A stretch of DNA of 64,000 nt, taken from assembly GCF_012272835.1 (NCBI RefSeq), contig NZ_JAAWWK010000002.1, forward strand, positions 124,001 to 188,000, read 5' to 3'. The position numbers and the translations under genes are program-made. The notes beneath the pieces are model-generated. The model had not been told where the DNA came from, did no database searches, and was given only the letters and a program-made list of their open reading frames with translations. Source of the stretch: Spongiibacter thalassae. GTDB taxonomy: Bacteria; Pseudomonadota; Gammaproteobacteria; Pseudomonadales; Spongiibacteraceae. This document shows, piece after piece, positions 16,693-24,785 of this stretch (its first letter is position 1; each line of letters opens with the position of its first letter).

Positions 16693-17634
16693 CTAGTCTG
16701 TTTCGGCGTGCGCTGTGGTATTTGCGGGCAGCGGGGCAACACTGCTTTCAGCGCTCTGCCTATCCAGTGCGGAGACCAGTTGATAGACACGGTCGTAATT
16801 GCGGGGGTACCAGTTACGCGGTTTGAAGAATCCCCGCAGGTGGTTCGCCAGCTCGGGATTGGTCATTTCGAGCTGGGCCAGCGGTGTGGCCAATAGCTCC
16901 AGGGCCGCCAACTCATGGGGCTGGCTTGCGCCCCGTTGGCTTCGGCCATTACCGACCAGCGTGACTGTCTTGCCAATGTCGTGGAGCAGGATCAGCGTGG
17001 TGGCGAGGTCTCGCTGGATGCCTCGTGCCTGATAGAGGTAGCGTTGCTCAAACCGCTTGAGCATATCAGCCGAGTGTTCCAGCAATCCCCCCTGATAGGC
17101 ATGGTGGTGGCGGACGCTGGCCGGCACATTGAGGAAGCCCAAAGCCACATTGGGATCCAGAAAGGCCTCACGCAGGAACAACTGCAGCGCCGGGTGACCC
17201 ACACCCATCCAATGTCGCACCACCGTTCGCTGCTCACTATGAAAGGCGGGTAGCGCCCAATCCCGCGGCAGCAATGCGGTAGGTGCCAACCTGGCGCGGG
17301 CAGGACGATAGAGTTCCTCGACGACGATGACATGGCGGTCATGCAGGGACTGAAACTCGCCCATAACTATGACAACATCCCCATGCTCAACGTCGCGATG
17401 GCAGGGCAAGAACTGTTCGTGGACTATCACGGCTCTTGCCGTACCACCGAGGTTGCCCAATTCCAAGCGTGAGCACGGTTGCCCGGCGGGATTGAGCCTG
17501 TCGGTACGGCCGAGGACCCGGAATTGGGTGCCATTGAGCCGCCTTGAGCCGCTGACGTGAGGCATCTGTTCGACATGGTGCGATACTCGAGGCGTCCCCA
17601 CTTGGCGTGGTGCAGGGCTGAAAGGTGTTGTCAT
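16693..17634 (-). CDS. OB-fold/HD-domain protein, YhaM-like or TraI_2-type phosphohydrolase
   Basis: A 313 aa protein whose ATG overlaps the integrase TGA (ATGA at 17631-17634), so its translation is coupled to the integrase. Residues about 28-110 look like an OB nucleic-acid-binding fold. Residues about 165-290 carry HHHAYQGGLLEHS (176-188) and LLHDIGK (216-222), the metal ligands of HD hydrolases. The order and length match the 3'-5' exonuclease YhaM of Firmicutes (about 314 aa), and the HD part also resembles MobH relaxase TraI_2 domains. A role in processing element DNA or RNA is inferred. Confidence 0.72.
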   Translation of the reverse strand: MTTPFSPAPRQVGTPRVSHHVEQMPHVSGSRRLNGTQFRVLGRTDRLNPAGQPCSRLELGNLGGTARAVIVHEQFLPCHRDVEHGDVVIVMGEFQSLHDRHVIVVEELYRPARARLAPTALLPRDWALPAFHSEQRTVVRHWMGVGHPALQLFLREAFLDPNVALGFLNVPASVRHHHAYQGGLLEHSADMLKRFEQRYLYQARGIQRDLATTLILLHDIGKTVTLVGNGRSQRGASQPHELAALELLATPLAQLEMTNPELANHLRGFFKPRNWYPRNYDRVYQLVSALDRQSAESSVAPLPANTTAHAETD

Positions 17635-18899
17635 GCTCCACCTCCCAAGCGTTGCTCCAGCAAGCGCTCGAAGGCCGAGCCATCTTTGCGGGTCAGGTTG
17701 GGCACATAGCGGGAGTAGACCTTGAACAGCATTTCGGTGCTGGTGTGTCCCATCTGGCGGGCGATCCATTCCGGGGCTTCACCTGAAGCCAGCCACAGCG
17801 TTGCGGCCGTGTGCCGGGTTTGATAAAGGCGTCGGTCTTTTAGTCCGAGGCGTTTCAGTGTGGGCTTCCAGATTCGCCGGTTCACATTTAACGGCTGGAT
17901 CGGCGTACCCACTTTTGAACAGAAGACGTAATCGCTGAAATGACCACTGGCTTCATGCTGTGCTTTTAGTGCACGGTACACTGGCTCGGACATCTTCACT
18001 TCTCGCTGCGAACCCTCGTTCTTGGTGTACTCCCGCCCAAGGTGGCTAAAAGTTTCGCGAACCAGGATCTCCCGACGATCGAAATCGATATGCGGCCATC
18101 GTAGTCCGTGAACTTCACCAGTTCTCAGTCCAGTAAAGAAGCGCACAGTGAAGTAGCTGTGGTAATCAGGCCGCACGTGCTTGAGAAACAGCTGCACTTC
18201 CTCAAAGGTGAATGGCTCAATGTGTACCTTGCGGGCTTTCAGACGCTTGACGTTCTGCATTGGGTTCGCAAAATCATAGCGTTCTGCCGCTTCAGCCATG
18301 ATTGCACCCAGCACCTGCATCACCTCGTTTACGGTTTTTGCGGAAAGGGTTTTCCCTTTTAGGCTGCCTCCTTCTCTCGCAATCTTTGCTCGAAAATCAA
18401 GGCAGTGGGCTTTGTTTACGGAGTACAGTGGCATATCGGCAAAGTAGGGCAATAGATAGCTGTTCAGGTGGATGGATGCCGCTCGGATGGTGTTCCGTCG
18501 CCAGACTGCCTCGTTCTCTCCCAGCCAGATGGCAGCAAATTCGGCAAAGGTGGGTGAGGAGGGCTCAGGGCTTATCGGTGTGACGGCCTTTGTCGTCGCT
18601 ACAGAAGGTGCAGTGTTAACAACTACTTCTGTAATTGGGGGCGTAGCAGGAGCCGTTTGCGACGCTCCAGGATTGCCATTAGCCGCGAATACCTTCGCGC
18701 GGCTGGAGCCGGGAAAGAACTTGCCGTAGTCGAAGGTGCCTGCGATGATCTCGAGCTCAATCCGCTCCAGCACTTTTTCCATTTTGCGGCGGTTCGCCTT
18801 GGTGTCTTTAAGAGTGGTTTGTTCGCGGCAGCGTTTGCCCAAATAATTGAAGTCAAACAAAAGTGTCTGGGTTTCCTTTCTCACACTGATCTTAGCCAT
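17631..18899 (-). CDS. int: Tyrosine recombinase/integrase with DUF3596 arm-binding domain
   Basis: A 422 aa site-specific recombinase. ATG 18899 has GGAGAG nine bases upstream and is preferred over 18932. The N-terminal segment ISVRKETQTLLFDFNYLGKR is the DUF3596 arm-type DNA-binding domain. A Pro/Ala/Thr-rich linker follows, then a core-binding domain (about 125-215). The catalytic domain shows TGLRTGEVHGLRW (first Arg), YQTRHTAA (His/Arg), MGHTSTEML and YSRYV (nucleophile Tyr). It overlaps the excisionase-like gene by 8 bases and couples to the OB/HD gene. The tRNA-Lys 740 bases away is the probable target. Confidence 0.9.
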   Translation of the reverse strand: MAKISVRKETQTLLFDFNYLGKRCREQTTLKDTKANRRKMEKVLERIELEIIAGTFDYGKFFPGSSRAKVFAANGNPGASQTAPATPPITEVVVNTAPSVATTKAVTPISPEPSSPTFAEFAAIWLGENEAVWRRNTIRAASIHLNSYLLPYFADMPLYSVNKAHCLDFRAKIAREGGSLKGKTLSAKTVNEVMQVLGAIMAEAAERYDFANPMQNVKRLKARKVHIEPFTFEEVQLFLKHVRPDYHSYFTVRFFTGLRTGEVHGLRWPHIDFDRREILVRETFSHLGREYTKNEGSQREVKMSEPVYRALKAQHEASGHFSDYVFCSKVGTPIQPLNVNRRIWKPTLKRLGLKDRRLYQTRHTAATLWLASGEAPEWIARQMGHTSTEMLFKVYSRYVPNLTRKDGSAFERLLEQRLGGGA

Positions 18900-19128
18900 T
18901 GCAAATCTCTCCGGAAGCCAGGGGGATGGCAATGTCGCTGGAAGTCGACTCGGCAGCCATGTCCTTCTCGATCACTTCCCAGATATAGAGAATTTTCCGT
19001 CCACCAAATGGGCGGATGTAGTGCCGTCCTTCGATCAGCACGGAGTCCTTCAGTGCGGTGCGGATCGTAGACGGTTCATAGTGAATGCGCGCAGCGAGCG
19101 CCTCTGTAGTCAGATATGTATAACTCAT
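18892..19128 (-). CDS. Excisionase-like small DNA-binding protein
   Basis: A 78 aa protein with AGGAGAG six bases before the start. Residues 4-55 (LTTEALAARIHYEPSTIRTAL...GRHYIRPFGGRKILYIWEVIEKDM) read as a winged helix-turn-helix of the MerR/Xis/AlpA kind. The position immediately before and overlapping an integrase gene supports a recombination directionality role. Its promoter region contains the inverted operator pair at 19165-19237. Confidence 0.72.
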   Translation of the reverse strand: MSYTYLTTEALAARIHYEPSTIRTALKDSVLIEGRHYIRPFGGRKILYIWEVIEKDMAAESTSSDIAIPLASGEICNG

Positions 19129-19164
19129 GTATGCTCTCCTAGTTAATATTGGATTTATAAAATA

Positions 19165-19237
19165 GCCTATACGCTAATTTATAGTTCCATAATACTAGTG
19201 AAATGCAGCTTTTCAACAAATAAATTAGCTTATAGGC
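19165..19237. promoter_or_regulatory. Inverted 18 bp operator pair in the int/repressor divergent region
   Basis: GCCTATACGCTAATTTAT (19165-19182) and, on the opposite strand, GCCTATAAGCTAATTTAT (19237-19220) match at 17 of 18 positions, separated by 37 bases. They sit between the divergent excisionase-like and XRE genes. The likely reader is the XRE protein, acting as a lysogeny-type switch. Confidence 0.65.
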
Positions 19238-19249
19238 ATATATTAAAGC

Positions 19250-19492
19250 GTGATTAGAGTTCGTTTAAAGGAAGTGATTGCAGAGCGGGAGTTTAAAGAG
19301 CGACGCTCCGTGACAATGAAGGAGGTGTCAGAGGCTACTGGCATCCATCCTGTGACCTTGTCGAAGATTGGAAAAAATCGAGGCTATAACCCGACCCTCG
19401 AGATAATTGATCGTCTTTGTGAGTATTTCGATTGCGAGATTTCCGACCTGTTAGTACGCACGAGACAAGACGTGACTAAAAAAGACCAATAA
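19250..19492 (+). CDS. XRE-family helix-turn-helix regulator
   Basis: An 80 aa Cro/C1-type repressor beginning at GTG 19250. The helix-turn-helix MKEVSEATGIHPVTLSKIGK covers about residues 23-42, followed by the dimerising EIIDRLCEYFDCEISDLL typical of small XRE proteins. It is divergent from the excisionase-like/integrase operon and lies 13 bases from the inverted operator copy at 19220-19237, which suggests that it controls both itself and excision. Confidence 0.85.
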   Translation: MIRVRLKEVIAEREFKERRSVTMKEVSEATGIHPVTLSKIGKNRGYNPTLEIIDRLCEYFDCEISDLLVRTRQDVTKKDQ

Positions 19493-19545
19493 ATCGAATT
19501 GGTTCGCAAGCCGATGGCGGAGGAGGCGTAATTCCGCACATATAT

Positions 19546-19574
19546 GTCACAGATCCGTCACAGATCCGTCACAG
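19546..19574. repeat. Tandem 11 bp repeat, 2.6 copies
   Basis: GTCACAGATCC occurs twice in tandem (19546-19556 and 19557-19567), followed by GTCACAG. It is 67 bases downstream (on the tRNA strand) of the tRNA-Lys 3' end and inside the presumed element boundary. It could be an arm-type integrase site. Confidence 0.5.
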
Positions 19575-19590
19575 CACAAAAATCGCAGGC

Positions 19591-19619
19591 AAAAAAAAGC
19601 ACCGCATGTCTGCAGTGCT
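19591..19619 (-). terminator. Rho-independent terminator of tRNA-Lys
   Basis: On the minus strand, AGCACTGC and GCGGTGCT form an 8 bp stem (one T-G pair) with a 6-base loop followed by eight T residues. It begins 22 bases after the tRNA 3' end. Confidence 0.82.
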
Positions 19620-19640
19620 TTGATTTTCTTCGGAATTTGA

Positions 19641-19715
19641 TGGTGGGCCGTGATGGATTCGAACCATCGACCAATTGGTTAAAAGCCAACTGCTCTACCA
19701 CTGAGCTAACGGCCC
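19641..19715 (-). tRNA. tRNA-Lys (anticodon TTT)
   Basis: A 75-base cloverleaf. The acceptor arms GGGCCGT and ACGGCCC pair over seven bases, the D-arm contains GCTCAGTGGTAGAGC, the anticodon loop is CTTTTAA, and the T-arm contains GGTTCGAATCC. The CCA end is encoded at 19641-19643. A sigma-70 promoter lies upstream and a terminator downstream. It is the likely integration target of the neighbouring tyrosine integrase. Confidence 0.95.
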
Positions 19716-19729
19716 CGAAAGAGGCGCTT

Positions 19730-19757
19730 ATAATACGGATTTTGAGATCAAAAACAA
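19730..19757 (-). promoter_or_regulatory. Sigma-70 promoter of tRNA-Lys
   Basis: On the minus strand TTGTTT (19757-19752) and TATTAT (19735-19730) are spaced by 16 bases, 15 bases before the tRNA 5' end. Both are close to consensus. Confidence 0.55.
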
Positions 19758-19783
19758 CAGCCTAAGTGTAAAAAAACGCAATT

Positions 19784-20485
19784 TTATGAAGTTTCTTTAT
19801 ATGCGGTGGGGTCGGCGACGTTGGCTTGGGCAAATCCCTCCTTTCTGAGGTGGCAACTATCGCAGCGTCCGCAGGCGAGACCGTCGTTGTCGGCCTTGTA
19901 ACACGACACCGTCAAGGCGTAATCGACCCCAAGGGAGGTGCCCAGCTGGATGATCTCGGCCTTGCTCAGGTCGATGAGCGGGGTGGCGATGTGCAGGGTG
20001 TGGCCTTCAATGCCGGCCTTGGTGGCGACGTTGGCGAGGCGCTCAAAGGCGGCGACAAAGTCGGGACGGCAGTCCGGGTAGCCGGAGTAGTCCACCGCGT
20101 TGACGCCAATATGGATACTGCGGGCGTCTACGACTTCTGCCCAGCCCAGGGCGATGGACAGAAATACAGTATTGCGTGCCGGAACGTAGGTGACGGGAAT
20201 GCCGCTGCCACCGGCGTCGGGTACGTCGATGGCCATATCGGTCAATGCGGAGCCGCCAATGCTGCTTAGATCCAGTTTGATGACTTTAAACGCCTTGGCC
20301 CCCATGCTTTGGGCTATGCGCTCGGCGGCGACCAGTTCAGCGCGGTGGCGTTGGCCGTAGTCAAAGGCGAGGGCGTAGCACTCGTAGCCTTCGGCCAGCG
20401 CCTTGGCCAGCACGGTGGCGCTGTCGAGGCCGCCGGAGAGGAGGACAATGGCTTTTTTGTCGGGGCGGGTGTTGTGTTGGGTCAC
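19784..20485 (-). CDS. queC: 7-cyano-7-deazaguanine synthase (preQ0 synthase)
   Basis: A 233 aa enzyme that converts 7-carboxy-7-deazaguanine to preQ0 with ATP and ammonia, in queuosine synthesis. The PP-loop [16 protein letters not shown] is near residues 14-29, the core [12 protein letters not shown] in the middle, and the four zinc cysteines near the C-terminus in VSCYK...[14 protein letters not shown] 20485, with AAAGG upstream and 14 bases after the queE stop, is the preferred start. An in-frame start at 20524 would overlap queE. It forms an operon with queE. Confidence 0.93.
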   Translation of the reverse strand: MTQHNTRPDKKAIVLLSGGLDSATVLAKALAEGYECYALAFDYGQRHRAELVAAERIAQSMGAKAFKVIKLDLSSIGGSALTDMAIDVPDAGGSGIPVTYVPARNTVFLSIALGWAEVVDARSIHIGVNAVDYSGYPDCRPDFVAAFERLANVATKAGIEGHTLHIATPLIDLSKAEIIQLGTSLGVDYALTVSCYKADNDGLACGRCDSCHLRKEGFAQANVADPTAYKETS

Positions 20486-20499
20486 GTTGAGCCTTTTGT

Positions 20500-21147
20500 T
20501 CAGTGGCCGGCGGCGTCGTTCCACAGCAGTTTGTGCAATTGCAGTTGGAAGCGCACAGGCAGGTTATCGGCAACAATCCAGTTGGCGAGATCAGTGGCGT
20601 TAATTTGGCCAAAGCTGGGTGAGAACAGTACCTCACCGGCAATGGTGTTCAATTGGTACTGGTCCAGCTGAAAGCGGGCCCAGTCGTAGTCCTGGCGGTC
20701 GCATACCACAAACTTGATTTGATCCTGGGGGCCGACGTGATCCAGGTTGTCCATCAGGTTGCGGTGTTGCTCGCCAGAGGCCGGGGTTTTCAGGTCGATG
20801 ACCTTCGATACCCGTTTATCCACCTGGGCTACCGAGATTGCACCGCTGGTTTCCAGCGACACTTGGTAGCCCGCGTCGCACAGCGCGGTGAGCAAGTCAT
20901 GGCACTGTGGCTGGGCCAGTGGCTCGCCACCGGTCACACAGACGTAGCGGGGGGAGTAGTCGGCAACCTGGCGAAGTATATCGTCGAGGTCGCGACGCTC
21001 ACCGCCGTGAAAGGCGTATTCGGTATCGCAATAGGTGCAGCGCAGTGGGCAGCCGGTCAAGCGGATAAAAACAGTCGGTAGGCCTACAGTGCGGGCCTCG
21101 CCCTGCAAGGAATAGAAGATTTCAGTGATTCGCAGACTGGTTGTCAT
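20500..21147 (-). CDS. queE: 7-carboxy-7-deazaguanine synthase, radical SAM
   Basis: A 215 aa radical SAM enzyme for the ring-contracting step of queuosine synthesis. The segment [24 protein letters not shown] precedes the CX3CX2C cluster motif CPLRCTYC (about residues 33-40). VTGGEPLAQ (about 72-80) binds SAM. The length is in the usual 210-230 aa range. It is followed after 14 bases by queC. queD and queF are not in the window. Confidence 0.93.
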   Translation of the reverse strand: MTTSLRITEIFYSLQGEARTVGLPTVFIRLTGCPLRCTYCDTEYAFHGGERRDLDDILRQVADYSPRYVCVTGGEPLAQPQCHDLLTALCDAGYQVSLETSGAISVAQVDKRVSKVIDLKTPASGEQHRNLMDNLDHVGPQDQIKFVVCDRQDYDWARFQLDQYQLNTIAGEVLFSPSFGQINATDLANWIVADNLPVRFQLQLHKLLWNDAAGH

Positions 21148-21275
21148 TACTGTCGCCGTAAAAAGGGTTAACGGCGGAGCCGTTCGAGGTCGTCGGGGTG
21201 CGTTCCGGGCGGGGGCATTTTAAAAGCCTGCTGCCGTCGCGCCAAGGCTTTGGCGGCATTTTGCCAAAGATGCCC

Positions 21276-21680
21276 CTAGCCCAAGCTGCCGTTGGGAATA
21301 AAGCGGTTGCGGCTGTTGGCGCGAATCCAGCGCAGCATATCGGTAGAGAGTTTCTCTCCCCGCTGGCGGAGGACCTTGTTGATCCAGATTGCCGGGGACT
21401 CTGCGCCAGCTTCCCAGCCACTGATACGCTCCTCGGCAACGGTAAAAAAGCGGATCAGCTGAATCAGCTGGTCGTTGTTCAAGTCAGCCACCGCCTGCTG
21501 CCAGGTGTCCTGGGGCAGACGCATAAAAGCGCTGTAATGCTGCTGCTCGCTTTCGCTGAAGGGGGCGGGCAGTTTATCCAGAGCGTCGCTCTCGCTGATG
21601 GCAATGCAGGTGTTTAGCCAGTCGGTGTCGATTTGCAGTGCGGCTTTTTCTGATTCCGGCGTCCAGCTACCAATACTCAT
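21276..21680 (-). CDS. Conserved hypothetical protein (gammaproteobacterial)
   Basis: A 134 aa, mostly helical, soluble protein without membrane segments or recognised motifs. The segments FSESEQQHYSAFMRLPQDTW and NDDQLIQL-like helices, with a C-terminal WIRANSRNRFIPNGSL, resemble uncharacterised proteins seen beside queuosine genes in Pseudomonas relatives. It is upstream of queE in the same direction with a 128 bp gap. Confidence 0.7.
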   Translation of the reverse strand: MSIGSWTPESEKAALQIDTDWLNTCIAISESDALDKLPAPFSESEQQHYSAFMRLPQDTWQQAVADLNNDQLIQLIRFFTVAEERISGWEAGAESPAIWINKVLRQRGEKLSTDMLRWIRANSRNRFIPNGSLG

Positions 21681-21800
21681 AGGGGTGTTCAGCCTGTAAC
21701 GATGGTGAATGTAGTGGGCCAGTATAACCCAGTCGAAGCGGCGAGGCGCCCGGTAGAGTGTTAACAGGCCCTAGTGTTTACTGACTACCGGGAGTAAAGT

Positions 21801-21920
21801 ATGGACATTCATCCAGTGGTGGCGATCTGTGAAGAGCGGGCCGTCACCGTGTGTCTGCTGTGTGCAAGTTGCTGCGTCGATGTCATCTTCACAACGAAAA
21901 ATTATCCACTGCGACTGTGA
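21801..21920 (+). CDS. Possible 39 aa leader ORF overlapping the dinB start
   Basis: ATG 21801 has GGGAGTAAAGT immediately upstream, the best ribosome site in this region. The reading ends at 21918-21920, 40 bases inside dinB. The peptide is cysteine-rich (CLLCASCC). dinB itself has a weak ribosome site, so the small ORF may couple or limit its translation. It could also be chance. Confidence 0.35.
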   Translation: MDIHPVVAICEERAVTVCLLCASCCVDVIFTTKNYPLRL

Positions 21921-22944
21921 TTGCTTTTATGCCGCCGTGGAAATGCGCGACGACCCCGGTTTGCGGGGCAGGCCGCTGGCGATTGGCGGTGCGTCGGATC
22001 GACGCGGAGTGGTCGCCACCTGTAATTACGAGGCGCGGGCCTTTGGTGTGCATTCGGCAATGCCCACCTCGATGGCCAAGCAGCGCTGCCCCCAGCTGAT
22101 AGTGCGTCCTCCCAATATGGAGAAATACCGGGATGTTGCCTATCAAGTGCGGGCGATCTTCGAGCGTTACTCCGATGTTATCGAGCCTCTGTCACTGGAT
22201 GAGGCCTATCTCGATGTCAGCGACAGCCAGCACTTTTCCGGCAGCGCCAGCCGTATTGCGGCGGCCATTCGAGCCGAGGTCAGGGTAGAGGTGGGCATTA
22301 CTATTTCAGCGGGTGTCGCGCCTAACAAGTTTCTGGCGAAGGTGGCCAGCGACTGGGACAAGCCCGACGGGCTGACGGTGATTACCCCGGCCCAGGTGGC
22401 CGATTTTGTTATCGACTTGCCGGTGAAAAAAATCCACGGTGTCGGCAAGGTGATGGCGGGGAAGCTGGCGGCGCTGGGGGTAGAAACCTGCGGCCAGCTA
22501 CAGGCCTGGAGTGAGCTGGCGCTGATAGAGGAGTTTGGCCGCTTTGGTCGCCAGTTATACGGCTATGCTCGCGGCATTGATAGCCGGGCGGTGGGGAATA
22601 ACCGGCAGCGTAAGTCCCTTAGCGTGGAACGCACCTTTGCAGCGGATATTCCCGAGCTGGCCGCGGCAGAGGAAGCCCTGGCGCCGTTGCTGGTGGAAAT
22701 GACCCGGCGGCTGGACAATCAGCGGGGGCTGGTGGTGGCCGGGGCCTTTATAAAATTGAAGAGCGATAATTTTCAGACGACCACCGTCGAGCGCCGCCAG
22801 TTGGCTCCGGTGCCTGAAAGTTGTTTTCGTGAATTGCTGGGTGAAGCCTGGCAGAGGTTGGGGCGGCCGGTCAGATTAATTGGTGCGGGTGTGCGCTTTG
22901 CAAGTCCCAGAGAGGGGGATGGTGAGCAGTTGACCTTGTTCTAG
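21880..22944 (+). CDS. dinB: DNA polymerase IV
   Basis: A 354 aa Y-family translesion polymerase. The start at 21880 gives the standard MSSSQRKIIHCDCDCFYAAVEMRD beginning with the first catalytic acidic residue; the longer reading from 21829 adds an unusual cysteine-rich leader. SLDEAYLDVS (about 105-114) supplies the second catalytic pair. The little-finger domain ends in EGDGEQLTLF, a beta-clamp-binding QLTLF tail. No clear LexA box was found upstream. Confidence 0.93.
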   Translation: MSSSQRKIIHCDCDCFYAAVEMRDDPGLRGRPLAIGGASDRRGVVATCNYEARAFGVHSAMPTSMAKQRCPQLIVRPPNMEKYRDVAYQVRAIFERYSDVIEPLSLDEAYLDVSDSQHFSGSASRIAAAIRAEVRVEVGITISAGVAPNKFLAKVASDWDKPDGLTVITPAQVADFVIDLPVKKIHGVGKVMAGKLAALGVETCGQLQAWSELALIEEFGRFGRQLYGYARGIDSRAVGNNRQRKSLSVERTFAADIPELAAAEEALAPLLVEMTRRLDNQRGLVVAGAFIKLKSDNFQTTTVERRQLAPVPESCFRELLGEAWQRLGRPVRLIGAGVRFASPREGDGEQLTLF

Positions 22945-23004
22945 CCGGCGGTTTGTTCCTATCTGCGGTGCTGTGGGGGGTGAGCCGGTAATGTTCGGGG
23001 TCGG

Positions 23005-23412
23005 CTAGGCTTTGCCGATGCTGCGACCGCCACCGTATTCCGCCGCCAATCCGTCGGGGGCGTAGGTGCGAACCTGGGGTTCGGCCAGGCCGAGAATTTC
23101 CAGTGCTCGAGCGTTGTACTCGGTTTGCCGCTGAAGATGCGCGCCGATTTTTTCATTCAGCACCTGGCAGCGGGCCAGTACACCCAGGCAGGTCTGCCAG
23201 TTGCTGTCTATCGGGCTGTTGTCATCCTGTGCGGGTCGCTGGCGGTCGAGATAGTCCAGGTTTTGCACGCAATCCATCTTTTTTTCTGCCAGCTCGCTGA
23301 GCAGATCGGGTTCGCGATCGCTGGTGAGCAGCGCCAGCTCCTCTTCGAGCAGGGCCTCAAACTGCTGTGTGCAGGTCAGCAGTTGCTGGTAAAGGGAGGC
23401 GGAGGCAGCCAT
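23005..23412 (-). CDS. flgN: Flagellar export chaperone FlgN
   Basis: A 135 aa helical protein that binds the hook-associated proteins FlgK and FlgL before export. The sequence is heptad-like (LYQQLLTCTQQFEALLEEELALLTS near the start) and ends with a disordered Gly/Ala-rich tail. Its ATG overlaps the flgM stop by one base. The flgM-flgN order and the sigma-28 promoter in front support the identification. Confidence 0.83.
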   Translation of the reverse strand: MAASASLYQQLLTCTQQFEALLEEELALLTSDREPDLLSELAEKKMDCVQNLDYLDRQRPAQDDNSPIDSNWQTCLGVLARCQVLNEKIGAHLQRQTEYNARALEILGLAEPQVRTYAPDGLAAEYGGGRSIGKA

Positions 23413-23708
23413 CAGCGGCTGGTCAGCATTTCGAGGTCGATAAAGGCCTTGGCGACTTCGTCGGCATCAACACTGAACTCGCCATTGCGAATCGCGTTTT
23501 TGATCTCTTCGACTTTTTGGCGATCAACGCCATCACTGTTGGCAATTTCTGCGCTGGTGCGCTGCAACAGCGAGGTTTCAACGGTGGATTCCCGCTGTGG
23601 CATTGGTGATACCGGGGCGGCACCGGTTGATTTTGTCGCCGCGCCGCTGCGGCTAGTATCAAGCTTGCGGGCTTGATTTAGCGACGAGCTATCTATGCGG
23701 TCAACCAT
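23412..23708 (-). CDS. flgM: Anti-sigma-28 factor FlgM
   Basis: A 98 aa protein. The disordered Ser/Ala-rich N-terminus and the C-terminal helices (DRQKVEEIKNAIRNGEFSVDADEVAKAFIDLE, about 60-92) match FlgM, which holds FliA inactive until the hook is finished and is then secreted. It has a consensus sigma-28 promoter 35 bases upstream, giving autoregulatory feedback. It is followed by flgN in an overlapping operon. Confidence 0.9.
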   Translation of the reverse strand: MVDRIDSSSLNQARKLDTSRSGAATKSTGAAPVSPMPQRESTVETSLLQRTSAEIANSDGVDRQKVEEIKNAIRNGEFSVDADEVAKAFIDLEMLTSR

Positions 23709-23742
23709 GTCAATTCCTCTATTAATTCGAGCCTTGTACTGT

Positions 23743-23769
23743 TTATCGGCCGCGTCCGGGGAAACTTTA
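23743..23769 (-). promoter_or_regulatory. Consensus sigma-28 (FliA) promoter of flgMN
   Basis: On the minus strand, TAAAGTTT (23769-23762), 11 bases, then GCCGATAA (23750-23743). This is the exact enterobacterial FliA consensus and spacing. Confidence 0.9.
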
Positions 23770-23785
23770 GCGGTTTTTTACCCAT

Positions 23786-24490
23786 TCAGTTTAATCGAAC
23801 TCGATTGTCGGAGGCGACAGTGCCCTCCAGGTGCTTGCCCGAACTCAGGTTTTTTACCTTTATTCGCGAGCCCAGGGCGCCGTCTTCCAGCGCGATACCC
23901 ATCATTGTGACCTGTATGGCACTACCGCTGCTGCTTAACTCTACGCGCTGCCCTTTGCTGATGACGCTGCTGGCCTCCAGCATATTGGGCGTCAGCACCG
24001 CGCCCTGGGCGATACTGCGGCGACTGCGAAAGCCCCCGGCCTGCTTCAGCGAACGCACATAGCCGTAGGACAGGGTCGATACATCGCGTTCCACCCAACT
24101 GACATCGGCGGCGGTGATGTCGCGACCGGGGGCAATGGGGTGTTTGGCCACCATGACATTGGCGTAGGCAGATACTGTGACCGGCAGATAAATTTTCCAC
24201 GGTTTGCCGGCGCTGCACCGCACCCCGACGGTAGTCCGTCGTTGAATCTGCGCGCCGGGGGGCAGGAAGGCGCGAAGTTCCGCGGCGCATTTGGGCAGTT
24301 TTGTCCGTGGGTCCAGTTTGCCAACGGCCACCCGGTGTTTCTGGTTTTGCCAGGGGTGGCGGGCACTGATATAGGCCTTGGCGGTTGCAGTGATGCGCGC
24401 CGCAGACTCGATTTCAGCGGTGAACCCGGTGCTGCTGAGAACGAGTGACAGCAGCCCGCACCCTATTACATAGCCCTGGATAATGTTCAT
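23786..24490 (-). CDS. flgA: Flagellar P-ring assembly chaperone FlgA
   Basis: A 234 aa periplasmic protein with a signal peptide (about residues 1-25). The SAF-like domain contains HPIAPGRDITAADVSW (about 136-151) and GAVLTPNML, and the C-terminus has MGIALEDGALGSRIKVKNLSSGK. It helps FlgI form the P ring. It is divergent from flgB, and its own sigma-54 promoter lies 53 bases upstream. Confidence 0.93.
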   Translation of the reverse strand: MNIIQGYVIGCGLLSLVLSSTGFTAEIESAARITATAKAYISARHPWQNQKHRVAVGKLDPRTKLPKCAAELRAFLPPGAQIQRRTTVGVRCSAGKPWKIYLPVTVSAYANVMVAKHPIAPGRDITAADVSWVERDVSTLSYGYVRSLKQAGGFRSRRSIAQGAVLTPNMLEASSVISKGQRVELSSSGSAIQVTMMGIALEDGALGSRIKVKNLSSGKHLEGTVASDNRVRLN

Positions 24491-24542
24491 TGCCTGTGCC
24501 CCGCCAAAAAAATGTCGCTGTCGTCGTGGTAGGGGTATTTGA

Positions 24543-24557
24543 GCAATTGCCGTGCCA
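24543..24557 (-). promoter_or_regulatory. Sigma-54 promoter of flgA
   Basis: On the minus strand, TGGCAC-GGCAA-TTGC with the exact -24/-12 elements. The 395 bp flgA-flgB gap holds no gene, only this site and the flgB promoter. Confidence 0.85.
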
Positions 24558-24770
24558 GCAAGCTGTCAGGGCTTTCCACTAATAGAGGAATAAAGATTCT
24601 CACAAGAGGGGAGGGGCTGGCTGTTACAAACCAATGGGTTAAGCGGCGAGATCTTCAGAGTGACAGCTTTTTGCCGCCGCCTCGGGGAAAAAGCGGCAAG
24701 GTCTTGCCGAAATTCTGGCGCTTCGCAGGAAAGTATTTTTAACGTTTTGAAAAATAGAGATATTTTTAAG

Positions 24771-24785
24771 TGGCACGCAGTTTGC
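24771..24785 (+). promoter_or_regulatory. Sigma-54 promoter of the flgB operon
   Basis: TGGCAC-GCAGT-TTGC, exact -24/-12 elements, 100 bases before the flgB start. An A/T-rich tract (24735-24770) lies just upstream and could bind IHF. Confidence 0.88.

Noticed and set aside
14814-19640. Attachment-site copy of the tRNA-Lys 3' end
   Set aside because: No stretch matching the T-arm/acceptor end was seen to the left. Short cores would be missed by eye.
21700-21879. LexA box before dinB
   Set aside because: No CTGT-N8-ACAG pattern could be found by eye.
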